From assembly GCA_025463905.1 (NCBI GenBank), contig JAODBJ010000329.1, positions 1-41,333 on the forward strand: a DNA stretch of 41,333 nt. Reading direction: 5' to 3'. This document shows positions 6,738 to 14,794 of this stretch, one piece after another. A program made the translations under genes and the position numbers. The stretch comes from Actinomycetes bacterium (GTDB lineage Bacteria; Actinomycetota; Acidimicrobiia; IMCC26256; PALSA-610). A model generated the notes under the pieces. It was not told where the DNA came from, searched no databases, and worked only from the letters and a program-made list of their open reading frames with translations. Positions within the stretch are counted from its first letter, which is position 1. Each line of letters begins with the position of its first letter.

Positions 6738-8006
6738 ATGGGACCCGATCCCGGGGCGACAGTGGTTGCCGACCGGTACGTGCTCGGCCCGCTGCTCGGT
6801 AGGGGTGGCATGGGGGTCGTACGCCTCGCGCGTGATCAACGTTTGACGCGGGACGTGGCGGTGAAACTCCTCGACCACGGCACGCGAGTCGGCGCCGAGG
6901 CCCTCGCGCGGTTCGAGTACGAAGCGCGGGCCGCGGCGGCCGTCGAACACGCGAATGTGGTCGCGGTCTACGACTACGGCGACGACGGTGAGCGCGTGTA
7001 CCTCGTGATGGAGGCGCTCACCGGCCGTACCCTGCACGACGAGATCGAGCACGGTCCGCTGCAACCGAGACGCGTGGTCGAGGTCGCGCGCGACGTGCTC
7101 GCGGGACTCGGCGCCGCGCACCAGCGCGGCATCGTCCATCGCGACGTCAAACCGGGCAACGTGCTGTTCGACGAGCGCGGGCGCGCCAAGATCGGCGACT
7201 TCGGCGTCGCGACGTCCGGCACGAGCGACCTCACGCAGGCGGGCATCGTGCTCGGTACGCCGGCGTATCTCGCGCCCGAGCGATTGGCCGGACATCCGGC
7301 GACCGCGCGCAGCGACCTGTACGCGGTCGGCGTCGTGTGTTACGAGGCGCTCGCGGGCGAGAAGCCGTTCGGCGGCAACGACCCCATCGCATTGTCGCTC
7401 GCTATCGAACACGGACACGCACCGCATTTGCGCGAGCGTGCTCCCGACGTTCCGGGGGAGTTGAGCGACGTCGTGATGCGCGCGCTGGAGCGCGATCCGC
7501 TCGAGCGTTTCGCAACCGCCGAGGCGTTCGCCGATGCGTTGCGCTACGCCCTGTACGGCATCGGCGAAAGCACCGACGAAGTCGCGGCGCTCGCACCGCC
7601 GACGCAAGCCGTGCCGCGCGTCGGGCCCCCGGCGCTCGCGACGCAAGCGGTGCGCGCCATTCCAGCCGACATCGTGCCGAGCCGCGCGCCGTCGAGGCGG
7701 TTTCCGGCCATCGCGTTCGCAGTCGCGGCCGCGGCAATCGCTGCGGTCGTCGCGCTCGTCGTGTACGCACAGTCGTCGAACACGAACGGCACACCGTCGA
7801 CCACCATCGGGCGGCCGCCGACGACGGTCACCATTGCGCCCACGACACTCGCCACTACGGTGCCGACCACCCAACCGCCGACGACGACGACGGTACCGCC
7901 GACCACCACGACCGCACCGCCGACCACCACAACGACGATCCCGCCGACGACGACGACGATCCCACGGACCACGACGTCGCTCCCGGTGGCGACGACCGCG
8001 CCGTAG
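6738..8006 (+). CDS. Membrane-anchored Ser/Thr protein kinase (PknB-like)
   Basis: A 422-residue Hanks-type kinase. The domain spans about residues 13-270: glycine loop LGRGGMGVV, ATP-anchoring K43 in VAVK, catalytic loop HRDVKPGN (D136, N141), DFG at 154-156 and APE at 179-181, all intact. A basic stretch precedes one transmembrane helix near 323-345. The outer tail of about 74 residues is only Thr/Pro repeats (TTTT-PP type) with no PASTA or other sensor domain, so the tail may span the wall or be glycosylated. It converges on the dienelactone hydrolase gene across heptad repeats. Active by all visible residues; substrates unknown. Confidence 0.93.
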   Translation: MGPDPGATVVADRYVLGPLLGRGGMGVVRLARDQRLTRDVAVKLLDHGTRVGAEALARFEYEARAAAAVEHANVVAVYDYGDDGERVYLVMEALTGRTLHDEIEHGPLQPRRVVEVARDVLAGLGAAHQRGIVHRDVKPGNVLFDERGRAKIGDFGVATSGTSDLTQAGIVLGTPAYLAPERLAGHPATARSDLYAVGVVCYEALAGEKPFGGNDPIALSLAIEHGHAPHLRERAPDVPGELSDVVMRALERDPLERFATAEAFADALRYALYGIGESTDEVAALAPPTQAVPRVGPPALATQAVRAIPADIVPSRAPSRRFPAIAFAVAAAAIAAVVALVVYAQSSNTNGTPSTTIGRPPTTVTIAPTTLATTVPTTQPPTTTTVPPTTTTAPPTTTTTIPPTTTTIPRTTTSLPVATTAP

Positions 8007-8020
8007 TGCGCGTCGGCAGC

Positions 8021-8053
8021 CTCAGGTCTCAGGTCTCAGGCCTCAGGCCTCAG
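8021..8053. repeat. Tandem 7-bp repeat CTCAGGY between convergent genes
   Basis: Four full heptads (CTCAGGT, CTCAGGT, CTCAGGC, CTCAGGC at 8021-8048) are followed by a partial CTCAG at 8049-8053. They fill the gap between the kinase and dienelactone hydrolase stops; the last unit contains the hydrolase stop codon. The unit also allows self-pairing (GGCCTCAGGCC). Looser CTGAG-rich sequence recurs at 13948-13975. Confidence 0.8.
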
Positions 8054-8769
8054 CCTGCGATGTGCTCGTCGAGGAAGCGCAGTGCGCGGCCCCAGGCGTC
8101 CTTGGCGTCGTCGGGGCGGTAGTCGGGTCGCCGATCGCAGTGGAAGCCATGCCCGGCTTCCGGGTAGCGAACGATGTCCGTGTCGACGTTCGCGGCGGGT
8201 AGCGCCGCGCGCAGGCGTTCGACGTCCTCTACGGGGATCGAGCCGTCCTGGTCGCCGAACAGGCCGAGCCACGGCGTCTGCAGTGACGCGACCTCGTCGA
8301 TCAGCGGCGGGAACTGCGGGAACCGGCCGCTGACGATGCCGCCGCCGTAGAAGCCGACCGCCGCGCCGATCGCGTGCTTCAGCGCCGTGAGGAATGTGAC
8401 TCGGCCACCGAAGCAGAAACCGACGATGCCGATCTGCCCGTCGGCGAAGCCGGCGCCGCGCAGGTGTTCGAGCGCGGCGTCGACATCGTTGATGACGTCC
8501 GCGTCACCTTTGACGGCTTGGAAGTGCTCCATCACCTTGTCGAATTGCCCATACGGGACGGTGCCACCACCTGACCGGTGGAAGAGATCGGGCGCTACCG
8601 AGTGGTATCCCGCTTCGGCGCCGCGGCGCGTCACGTCTTCGATGTACTCGTTGACCCCGAAGGCTTCTTGGATTACGACCAGGCCGCCTCGGATCGGGCC
8701 GTCGGGGACCGCTTCGTAAAGGCGCATCGGTCCGTCTTGGGTATCAAGCGTGAGTGAACGTGTCTGCAT
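8050..8769 (-). CDS. Dienelactone hydrolase family protein
   Basis: A 239-residue alpha/beta hydrolase of the dienelactone hydrolase family. The family-specific cysteine nucleophile is in GFCFGG near residue 117; the acid is likely in LFGDQDGSIP and the His in EAGHGFHCD. The N-terminal VIQEAFGVNEYIEDVTRR is typical. The start at 8769 (MQTRSLTL) is chosen because the longer reading adds residues unlike the family. The enzyme classically opens dienelactones in chlorocatechol breakdown, but many relatives act on other lactones or esters and no aromatic pathway genes are nearby. It is divergent from the PlsY-like gene. Confidence 0.9.
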   Translation of the reverse strand: MQTRSLTLDTQDGPMRLYEAVPDGPIRGGLVVIQEAFGVNEYIEDVTRRGAEAGYHSVAPDLFHRSGGGTVPYGQFDKVMEHFQAVKGDADVINDVDAALEHLRGAGFADGQIGIVGFCFGGRVTFLTALKHAIGAAVGFYGGGIVSGRFPQFPPLIDEVASLQTPWLGLFGDQDGSIPVEDVERLRAALPAANVDTDIVRYPEAGHGFHCDRRPDYRPDDAKDAWGRALRFLDEHIAG

Positions 8770-8830
8770 GGGCAGTGACGCTATGCATTGGGGCCGCGTG
8801 ACGCACGACCAGACCCGCAAGACTGTTCGC

Positions 8831-9439
8831 ATGCATCCCTTCGTCGTCGCCGGCACGGCATTCGTCGCGGGTGCAGTGCCGTTCTCGAACTTCGCGGCAC
8901 GACGGCGGGCGGGTGTGGACCTGCGCGAGGTGGGTACCGGCACGGTGTCGGGCACGTCGCTCTACAACGTCGCCGGGTTCGGGCCGCTCGCAGTGGCCGG
9001 CGTGTGCGACGTCGCGAAGGGCGCGGTCGGGCCGTTGCTCGCGGGTCGCGACCATCCGGTGCTCGGCGCGATCGCGGGTGGTCTCGCGGTCGCCGGCCAC
9101 AACTGGTCGCCGTTCCTGTCGGGCGCGGGGGGCCGCGGTCTGTCGCCCGCGATCGGCGCGCTCCTTCCGCGCGCGTGGCCCGGCGCGGCGATGTTGCTCG
9201 GCGGGATGGCCGCGGGTCGCGTCGTGAAACAGACCGGTCTCGGCGCGTTCGTTGCGCAGTGCGCGCTCGTGCCCGCGCTGGCACGTATGAAAGGCCGCGA
9301 TGCTGCTCTTGCCGGCGCGTGCGTGCTCGCGCCGATGTTGCTGAAGCGCGCGACGGGCAATGAGCCGCCCGCGCGTCGCGATGCGCGTATCTACGCACGT
9401 CGCATCGTCTTCGACTACGACGAGCCTCCGAGTCCGTGA
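8831..9439 (+). CDS. PlsY-like glycerol-3-phosphate acyltransferase family membrane protein
   Basis: A polytopic membrane protein of about 202 residues resembling PlsY, which transfers acyl groups from acyl phosphate to glycerol-3-phosphate. Motif 1 is degenerate (VGTGTVSGTSLY for the usual GSGNxGATN), and motif 2 is GHNWSPFLSGAGGRG, with GGRG for the usual GGKG. The changed motifs mean it may be a divergent paralogue rather than the housekeeping enzyme. The start is uncertain: ATG 8831 is the best placed, without a good ribosome-binding site. Its stop overlaps the MFS start (GTGA), so the two are coupled. Confidence 0.7.
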   Translation: MHPFVVAGTAFVAGAVPFSNFAARRRAGVDLREVGTGTVSGTSLYNVAGFGPLAVAGVCDVAKGAVGPLLAGRDHPVLGAIAGGLAVAGHNWSPFLSGAGGRGLSPAIGALLPRAWPGAAMLLGGMAAGRVVKQTGLGAFVAQCALVPALARMKGRDAALAGACVLAPMLLKRATGNEPPARRDARIYARRIVFDYDEPPSP

Positions 9440-10674
9440 CGCTCGTCGACGTCGTCCGCCGGCGGGGTTACCGCACGTTGCTGATCGGGCAGGGTGTGTC
9501 GGCGTTGGGCGACTGGATGGGCACCTTCGCGTTCATCGCAGTGGTGTCGAACGAGTCGGGATCTTCCACCGCCGTCGGCGGGATCTTGGCGCTGCGCCTT
9601 GTGCCGGCGGCGCTCGGCGCGCCGCTCGCCGCGCGTGCGGCCGGGAAGTGGGACCGGCGCAAAACGATGGTGGCGATGGACCTCGTACGCGCCGGGATGA
9701 TCGCGGTGGTGCCGTTGGTGCGCGCACTGTGGTGGATCTACCTGTGGGCGTTCCTGCTCGAGGTCGCGAGCATCGTGTTCCTGCCCGCGCGCGACTCGTC
9801 GATTCCCGATTTGGTCGACGAAGACGATCTGCCGGTCGCGAACGGGCTCGTGCTCGGCTCGTCGTACGGCACGATCCCGCTCGGCGCGGCGGCGTTCGCT
9901 GCCGCGGCCGCGCTGCCCGGTGCCGACCTGTTCGGCCGTCCCTACGCGCTCGTGTTCTGGATCGACGGCCTGACGTTCGTGGTGTCGGCCCTCATGATCA
10001 TGCGCCTCACGCAACTCGGCCGTGCGACCGCCTCCGCCTCTGCCTCCGCCTCCGCCCCAGCTGAACACGACGTTCGCTTCCGAGACGCGTTCCGGTTGCC
10101 GCTCGTGCGCGCGGTGCTTCCCGCGACGATCTCGGTTGCGTTCGGGCTCGGAGCGTTGTTCTCACTCGGGATCCGGTTCGTTCGCGACGTGATGCACGCG
10201 AGCGATGCCCAGTTCGGTGTGCTCGTCGCGCTGTTCGGCGTCGGCGCCTCGGTCGGGCTTGGTTTGTTGCAGATGCGGCGACCCGCCGACGAACTCTCCG
10301 CGACGCGTGCCGGAGTGGCCGCGCTCGGCATCATCGTCGGCGCCTTCAGTCTGGCGCCGGCGCTCGGATTCGCGTTCCTCGGTGCGGCCGCGTTCGGCGC
10401 GGCGGCGGCGTGGACCCTGGCCTCCGGGATGGCCGCATTGCAATCACAGCTCGACGGCCGCGAGCGGGTGCTGGCATTCACCGTGTTCCACGTCGTGATT
10501 CGGTCCGGTCTGGCCGTCGCGGCGATCGGTGCGGGCCTGGCCGGCGACGTCGTGAGTAGCGTCCACTGGCCGGTGGTCGGCACCCTCGAAGGAACCCGTC
10601 TCGTGCTGCTCTGCTCGGGTGTACTGGTGTTCCTCGCGTCCGCGAGGGTGTCGTTGCGCGAACCCCAGCGGTAG
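9436..10674 (+). CDS. MFS transporter
   Basis: A 412-residue major facilitator protein with about twelve membrane segments. The N terminus (RRRGYRTLLIGQGVSALGDWMG) and the loop RAAGKWDRRKTM fit the DHA3-like, MefA-type drug exporters. The central cytoplasmic loop holds an (SA)n linker encoded by GCCTCC-like hexamers near 10030-10056. The GTG start overlaps the upstream stop by 4 bp and the gene is followed 11 bp later by the DegV gene, so PlsY-like, MFS and DegV probably form one operon. The substrate cannot be read from sequence. Confidence 0.9.
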   Translation: MTLVDVVRRRGYRTLLIGQGVSALGDWMGTFAFIAVVSNESGSSTAVGGILALRLVPAALGAPLAARAAGKWDRRKTMVAMDLVRAGMIAVVPLVRALWWIYLWAFLLEVASIVFLPARDSSIPDLVDEDDLPVANGLVLGSSYGTIPLGAAAFAAAAALPGADLFGRPYALVFWIDGLTFVVSALMIMRLTQLGRATASASASASAPAEHDVRFRDAFRLPLVRAVLPATISVAFGLGALFSLGIRFVRDVMHASDAQFGVLVALFGVGASVGLGLLQMRRPADELSATRAGVAALGIIVGAFSLAPALGFAFLGAAAFGAAAAWTLASGMAALQSQLDGRERVLAFTVFHVVIRSGLAVAAIGAGLAGDVVSSVHWPVVGTLEGTRLVLLCSGVLVFLASARVSLREPQR

Positions 10675-10685
10675 AACGGACCCGG

Positions 10686-11537
10686 ATGCCGGTTGCCATC
10701 ATCACTGACAGCGCGGCGGCGCTGCCGCCGGAACTCGTAGAACGTCATCACATCGTCGTGGTCCCCATGTGGCTCACGGTCGGCGGCGAGTCGGTGAAGG
10801 AAGGTGACGTCCCGCTCGAAACGCTCGTCTCGCGTTACGACGTGACGACGTCAGGCCCGACGCCGGGTGAATTCGAAACCGCGATCAAAGAACGCCTGCG
10901 CGACCCCGACGTCGACGCGATCTGCGTCTGCACGATCGCGGCGACGATGAGCTCAACCCACGAGGCGGCGGTCCTCGGCGCACGCGCGGCGGGCGGGCCG
11001 GTGCAAGTCGTCGACACGACGACCGCGGCCGGTGCGCAGGGGCTCGTTGTACTGGCAGCAGCAGCCGCCGCGGCCGCCGGGAGTGGTATCGACGAAGTGG
11101 TCGCCGTCGCGCACGCCACGATCGCAAAAGTACGGCTCGTTGCCATGGTGGGGAACCTCGATCACCTCGTGCGCAGCGGCCGCGTCCCGAACGTCGCGGG
11201 TTGGGCCGGGCGGCGCCTCGGGATCGCACCGCTGTTCGAGTTCCGCGACGGCGCTGCCCACCCGCTTCGCCCCGCGCGTGGAGCCGACGCCGCGCTCGAT
11301 CGCATCGTGTCGCGCTGGCGGCGTTCCAAGGTCGAGAACACCCGCCTGCACGTGGCCGCGCTGCACGCGCAGGCGCCCGAGATCGCTGATGGGCTCCTCG
11401 CACGGGTGACCGCCGAAGTAACGCCTGCGACCGCGTTCACCGCGTCGTTCGGCACGGTGATGGTCGTACACACCGGGCCCGGTCTCGCCGGCCTCGCCTG
11501 GTGGTGGGAGCCCGAGAGCAGCGTCTCGGGCGATTAG
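10686..11537 (+). CDS. DegV family fatty-acid-binding protein
   Basis: A 283-residue DegV protein. It begins with the standard VAIITDSAAALPPELVERHHIVVVPM, then TSGPTPGEF near residue 57 and CTIAATMSSTHEAA, which form the acyl-chain cleft in this family; GNLDHLVRSGRV and the C-terminal HTGPGLAGLAWW are also typical. In Firmicutes such proteins (FakB) present fatty acids to the FakA kinase; no FakA (DAK2-domain) gene is in this window. The location behind a PlsY-like gene fits a lipid link. It overlaps the stop of the convergent hydrolase by 4 bp. Confidence 0.93.
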   Translation: MPVAIITDSAAALPPELVERHHIVVVPMWLTVGGESVKEGDVPLETLVSRYDVTTSGPTPGEFETAIKERLRDPDVDAICVCTIAATMSSTHEAAVLGARAAGGPVQVVDTTTAAGAQGLVVLAAAAAAAAGSGIDEVVAVAHATIAKVRLVAMVGNLDHLVRSGRVPNVAGWAGRRLGIAPLFEFRDGAAHPLRPARGADAALDRIVSRWRRSKVENTRLHVAALHAQAPEIADGLLARVTAEVTPATAFTASFGTVMVVHTGPGLAGLAWWWEPESSVSGD

Positions 11538-12280
11538 ACGGGGAGCGCCGCCGCGTGGCGGTCGCGGACCCATGCGACCGACTGGCGCACGGCCTCGATC
11601 GACAGCGGTTCGAACGCGTGGCCGAGCCCCGCGATGATGTCGATACGGGAAGGGCTCGTGGCCGCCTCGTGCAGTTCGAACGCATCCCGCACCGGGATGA
11701 AGTGGTCTTCCGTACCGTGCACGACTGCGAAGGGCGCCGTCACGCGAGGGACGAGCGCCATCGGCGGTTCGGGGTTCGTCCAACGGTTCGCGACGCGCAC
11801 GCCGACGAGCCGGGAAGTGAGGCGACGGCCGGCGCCGGTGCGGGTCATCACGACGGCGAGGAGGCCACGCACGTTGCGAGGGAGGCGCCATTGCGACGGG
11901 CAACTGACCGTGACGACGCCGGCGAGGTCGGCATCAGTGGCGGCGTAACGCAGCGCTGCGATCGCGCCCATCGACGCGCCGACGAGGATCACGTCGGGAG
12001 TGCGTTCGCGGGCGAGTGCCACCGCGGCGGCGACGTCGTGCTCTTCGTGATCACCCAACGTCGATTCGCCGCCGGAGGTGCCGTGACCACGCGCGTCGTA
12101 GGTGAGCACGTCGAAACCGTCTTCGTGAAGGGCTTCGGCGACACCGGCGACATTGGGGCACTGCGACGACGCACTGAACCCGTGCACGATCACCACGGTG
12201 GCCGCCGCGGGCTCGGCCGTCTTCCACCGTCGGCCCGTGAGGTGTACACCGTCGATCGTCAACAACGTGGGTTCGGGCAT
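11534..12280 (-). CDS. Alpha/beta hydrolase
   Basis: A 248-residue hydrolase of the serine aminopeptidase / monoacylglycerol lipase-like kind. Visible motifs are VIVHGFSASS (oxyanion region), the nucleophile elbow GASMG, VHGTEDHFIPV holding the acid, and GLGHAFEP with the catalytic His. No signal peptide or membrane segment is evident. It starts 12 bp after the stop of the membrane-protein gene on the same strand, suggesting a two-gene operon. The substrate is unknown. Confidence 0.88.
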   Translation of the reverse strand: MPEPTLLTIDGVHLTGRRWKTAEPAAATVVIVHGFSASSQCPNVAGVAEALHEDGFDVLTYDARGHGTSGGESTLGDHEEHDVAAAVALARERTPDVILVGASMGAIAALRYAATDADLAGVVTVSCPSQWRLPRNVRGLLAVVMTRTGAGRRLTSRLVGVRVANRWTNPEPPMALVPRVTAPFAVVHGTEDHFIPVRDAFELHEAATSPSRIDIIAGLGHAFEPLSIEAVRQSVAWVRDRHAAALPV

Positions 12281-12292
12281 GGCCTTGTAACC

Positions 12293-12967
12293 CTATTGCT
12301 GTACGGCAGGTTGACTGCCGCGGCGCATCGAGGACGCCACCGTCACCAAGATGCCGTGGCGCGCCATCGAACGGCGGAACCACAGCGTCGAAAAGACGAT
12401 CGCGCTTACGGTCAGCATGGCCGATGCGGCCGACTTCGCCAACATGTATGTGCCGATCGACTGGGTGAACAGCAACCACAGCGTCAGTACGACGTTGATC
12501 GTCTGGATGAACGCCCACAGCAACGACACCTGGCGGAAGAAGCGCCGCACGTGCGTGTTGGTGCGGAAGTCGGCCGGGATCGGGCAAAAGTCGTCGGCGA
12601 GCTTGCCGGCGAGCGGTCGATCGAGCGGCACCGACAGGAGGAACGCGGTGGCGATCATCGCGGTGCCGAGCGTCGGCTGCAGGAAGAACACGAACGTGCT
12701 GTGCGAAATCACCGCGATGAGAGTGCGAGCGGTGAAGGTGGCGGTGCCGATCATCAAAACGCCCGGCACCCGGCGGCCGAGCAGAAGGCGCAGCCCGATC
12801 AGGCCGTAGCCCCACACCAGGCCGACGCCCATGGCGCCCCACACGCCAAGGAGACGCAACGTGATCATGAACAGGACGAGCGGAATAACCGTGCCCTCGA
12901 GGACACGGGGCACCGCATGGCGGGCCAGATCACGCAAACTGGGAATCTCGAAGTCCACCGACGCCAT
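12293..12967 (-). CDS. Polytopic membrane protein, VC0807-like
   Basis: A 224-residue protein with about six hydrophobic segments. The N terminus is short and soluble (PSLRDLARHAVPRVLEG), and a hydrophilic loop in the middle reads LAGKLADDFCPIP. The layout resembles VC0807-family / DUF3159-like membrane proteins of unknown role; I am unsure of the exact family. The ATG at 12967, with GAGAGA upstream, is preferred to the in-frame TTG at 12988. It is the first gene of a likely pair with the downstream alpha/beta hydrolase and diverges from the HD gene. Confidence 0.6.
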   Translation of the reverse strand: MASVDFEIPSLRDLARHAVPRVLEGTVIPLVLFMITLRLLGVWGAMGVGLVWGYGLIGLRLLLGRRVPGVLMIGTATFTARTLIAVISHSTFVFFLQPTLGTAMIATAFLLSVPLDRPLAGKLADDFCPIPADFRTNTHVRRFFRQVSLLWAFIQTINVVLTLWLLFTQSIGTYMLAKSAASAMLTVSAIVFSTLWFRRSMARHGILVTVASSMRRGSQPAVQQ

Positions 12968-13090
12968 GGGTCTCTCATCGGCGCTCAAAGCGCCTGAATG
13001 AAGCGGCCAGAGTCTCCCATAGCCCTAAGTCACCGGGAGGATCGGACCGCGACTTTTAGCGCTCCCTTTACCCGTGCGATCCTCAAGGTA

Positions 13091-13744
13091 GTGATAAGCC
13101 CGAACGACTCGTCTGCTCAACCCGGCACATGTGCCCCGAACGACCCGTCCGCCCACCGCTGGACGCGCGTTCTTGCCGCCATGGACTACGCGTTCGTGTT
13201 GCACGCCGATCAGCGCCGCAAGCAGCGAGACGTCCCCTATGTCGGGCACTTGCTTGGTGTCGCGTCGATCGTGATGGACGACGGCGGCGACGAAGATCAG
13301 GTCGTGGCCGCGCTCCTGCACGACGCGGCGGAAGACCAAGGCGGCCGGCGCGTGCTCACCGAGATCTCGCGGCGATTCGGGCCGCGAGTGAGCGCGATCG
13401 TGGAGGCGTGCTCCGACACGCTCGAGTCGCCGAAGCCCCCCTGGCGACCGCGAAAGGAAGCCTGGTTGGCCAGCATCGCGGGCGCGCCACCGGAGTCGTG
13501 GCGGGTGATGCTGGCCGACAAGTTGCACAACGCGCGTGCGACGGTTACCGACGTACACGCCGAGGGCGTCGCCGCGCTCGATCTATTCAACGGTGGGCGC
13601 GAAGGCACAGTCTGGTACTACCGCTCCGCCGCCGAGGAGCTCGCACGCGTCGCGCCTGGGCTCTTGGCCGACGAGCTGCGCCGCACGGTCGGCGAGCTGG
13701 ACGCTACGTTGCGGGCCGCAACCACCGACCGAGAGGGGCCGTGA
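13091..13744 (+). CDS. HD-domain phosphohydrolase, RelA/SpoT hydrolase-like
   Basis: A protein of about 217 residues with one HD domain of the (p)ppGpp-hydrolase type. The metal set is visible: His in YVGHLLGVA, HD in ALLHDAAED, and Asp in MLADKLHNARA. There is no synthetase, TGS or ACT domain, so it resembles stand-alone small hydrolases (Mesh1-like) that may act on (p)ppGpp, NADPH or other nucleotides. The start is uncertain; GTG 13091 leaves about 120 bp for divergent promoters, whereas an ATG at 12998 would leave almost none. Its stop overlaps the ferredoxin start by one base. Confidence 0.82.
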   Translation: MISPNDSSAQPGTCAPNDPSAHRWTRVLAAMDYAFVLHADQRRKQRDVPYVGHLLGVASIVMDDGGDEDQVVAALLHDAAEDQGGRRVLTEISRRFGPRVSAIVEACSDTLESPKPPWRPRKEAWLASIAGAPPESWRVMLADKLHNARATVTDVHAEGVAALDLFNGGREGTVWYYRSAAEELARVAPGLLADELRRTVGELDATLRAATTDREGP

Positions 13745-13944
13745 TGGCGTTCAAAGTCGTCGTCGACTTCGACCGTTGCGAAAGCAACGCGCTCTGCATG
13801 GGCGCAGCACCAGAGGTGTTCGAGGTGCGCGAAGACGACTTCCTGTACGTGCTGCAGGAAGAGCCGCCCGACGAGCTGCGCGCAAAGTGCGAAGAGGCTG
13901 TGCGCCTGTGCCCGAAGCAGGCGATCACCCTCGAAGACATCTGA
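13744..13944 (+). CDS. Small ferredoxin, P450-partner type (copy 1)
   Basis: A 66-residue ferredoxin. The cluster ligands read CESNALC (C-x5-C) at the N terminus and C-x3-CP (CPKQAI) near the C terminus, matching the single-cluster [3Fe-4S] or [4Fe-4S] ferredoxins that feed electrons to actinobacterial cytochromes P450. GAPEVF-type sequence (GAAPEVFEVRED) between the ligands is characteristic. It starts at the HD gene stop, with GAGGGG upstream, and lies 46 bp before the SDR gene. No P450 is in the window, so its partner must be elsewhere. A second such gene lies at 33236. Confidence 0.92.
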   Translation: MAFKVVVDFDRCESNALCMGAAPEVFEVREDDFLYVLQEEPPDELRAKCEEAVRLCPKQAITLEDI

Positions 13945-13990
13945 GCAGCCTGAGCGGTCTGAGACCTCTGACGGCGATGCGGGAACGACC

Positions 13991-14794
13991 ATGACAGGCA
14001 TCGAGGGGTTCACCGCGCTCGTCACCGGTGGCGGCAGCGGTATCGGGTTGGGCGCCGCCAAACGTTTCGCCGCCGACGGCGCGCACGTGACGATCTGCGG
14101 GCGCACCGAAGACAAGCTGGCCGCGGCGACCGACCAGATCCGCGCCGTGGCCGCCGCCGGTGTGCGCGTCCAACACGTTGTCGCCGACGTGACTGTCGAA
14201 CCCGATGTCGCGCACGCGGTCGCGATTGCGTCCGAACCCACCGACGGCCTCGACATCTTGTTCGCGTGCGCGGGTGGGTCGCTGCACCTCGGCCCCATCG
14301 TCGATGCCGACGCCGCTGCGTGGCGCGCGACGATCGACCTCAACATCGCCGGCACGTTCCTGTCGATCAAGCACGCCGCCGAGGTGATGGCACGCACCGG
14401 CGGGGGATCGATCGTCGCGACGTCGTCGATCGCGGGAACCAACACGCACAAGCTGATGAGCGCATACTGCGTCGGCAAAGCCGGTATCGAGATGCTGGTG
14501 AAGGTCGCCGCCGACGAACTCGGCGCGTCGAACATCCGCGTGAACGCGGTGCAGCCCGGTCTCGTCGACACCGAGCTCGTGAGCTTTATCACCGCCGGCG
14601 GGGCGTTGCTCGACGATTACCACCAGCAGATGCCCGTGTCGCGCGTCGGCCAGGTCGACGACATCGCGGCCGCGGTGCGTTACCTCGCCGGCCCCGAATC
14701 GTCGTGGGTGACGGGGGAGATGCTCGCGGTCGACGGCGGGCACCACCTGCGACGCGGACCGAATTACGAATTGCTGTTCAATGGAGAGCGATGA
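13991..14794 (+). CDS. Short-chain dehydrogenase/reductase (SDR)
   Basis: A 267-residue classical SDR. The cofactor loop is TGGGSGIGLG (TGxxxGxG), with R following strand 2 (CGRTED) suggesting NADP(H); the NAG region is CAGGSLHLGP, and the active site is S in SSIAG with YCVGK (YxxxK). The C terminus has the SDR pattern VNAVQPGLVDTEL and GPESSWVTGEMLAVDGGHHLRRG. It oxidises or reduces a hydroxy/keto group on an unknown substrate. It overlaps the acyl-CoA dehydrogenase start by 4 bp (ATGA), so both likely work in one degradative route. Confidence 0.94.
   Translation: MTGIEGFTALVTGGGSGIGLGAAKRFAADGAHVTICGRTEDKLAAATDQIRAVAAAGVRVQHVVADVTVEPDVAHAVAIASEPTDGLDILFACAGGSLHLGPIVDADAAAWRATIDLNIAGTFLSIKHAAEVMARTGGGSIVATSSIAGTNTHKLMSAYCVGKAGIEMLVKVAADELGASNIRVNAVQPGLVDTELVSFITAGGALLDDYHQQMPVSRVGQVDDIAAAVRYLAGPESSWVTGEMLAVDGGHHLRRGPNYELLFNGER

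Noticed and set aside
7801-8003. Tandem ACC/CCG-rich DNA repeats
   Set aside because: They encode the Thr/Pro tail of the kinase in frame; this is low-complexity coding sequence rather than a separate repeat element.
10030-10056. GCCTCC-like hexamer repeats
   Set aside because: They encode an Ala/Ser linker in the central loop of the MFS protein.
11501-12997. A 498-codon plus-strand frame opposite the hydrolase and membrane-protein genes
   Set aside because: The minus-strand genes have clear motifs (GASMG, membrane helices); the plus-strand product is Arg/His-rich with no domain.
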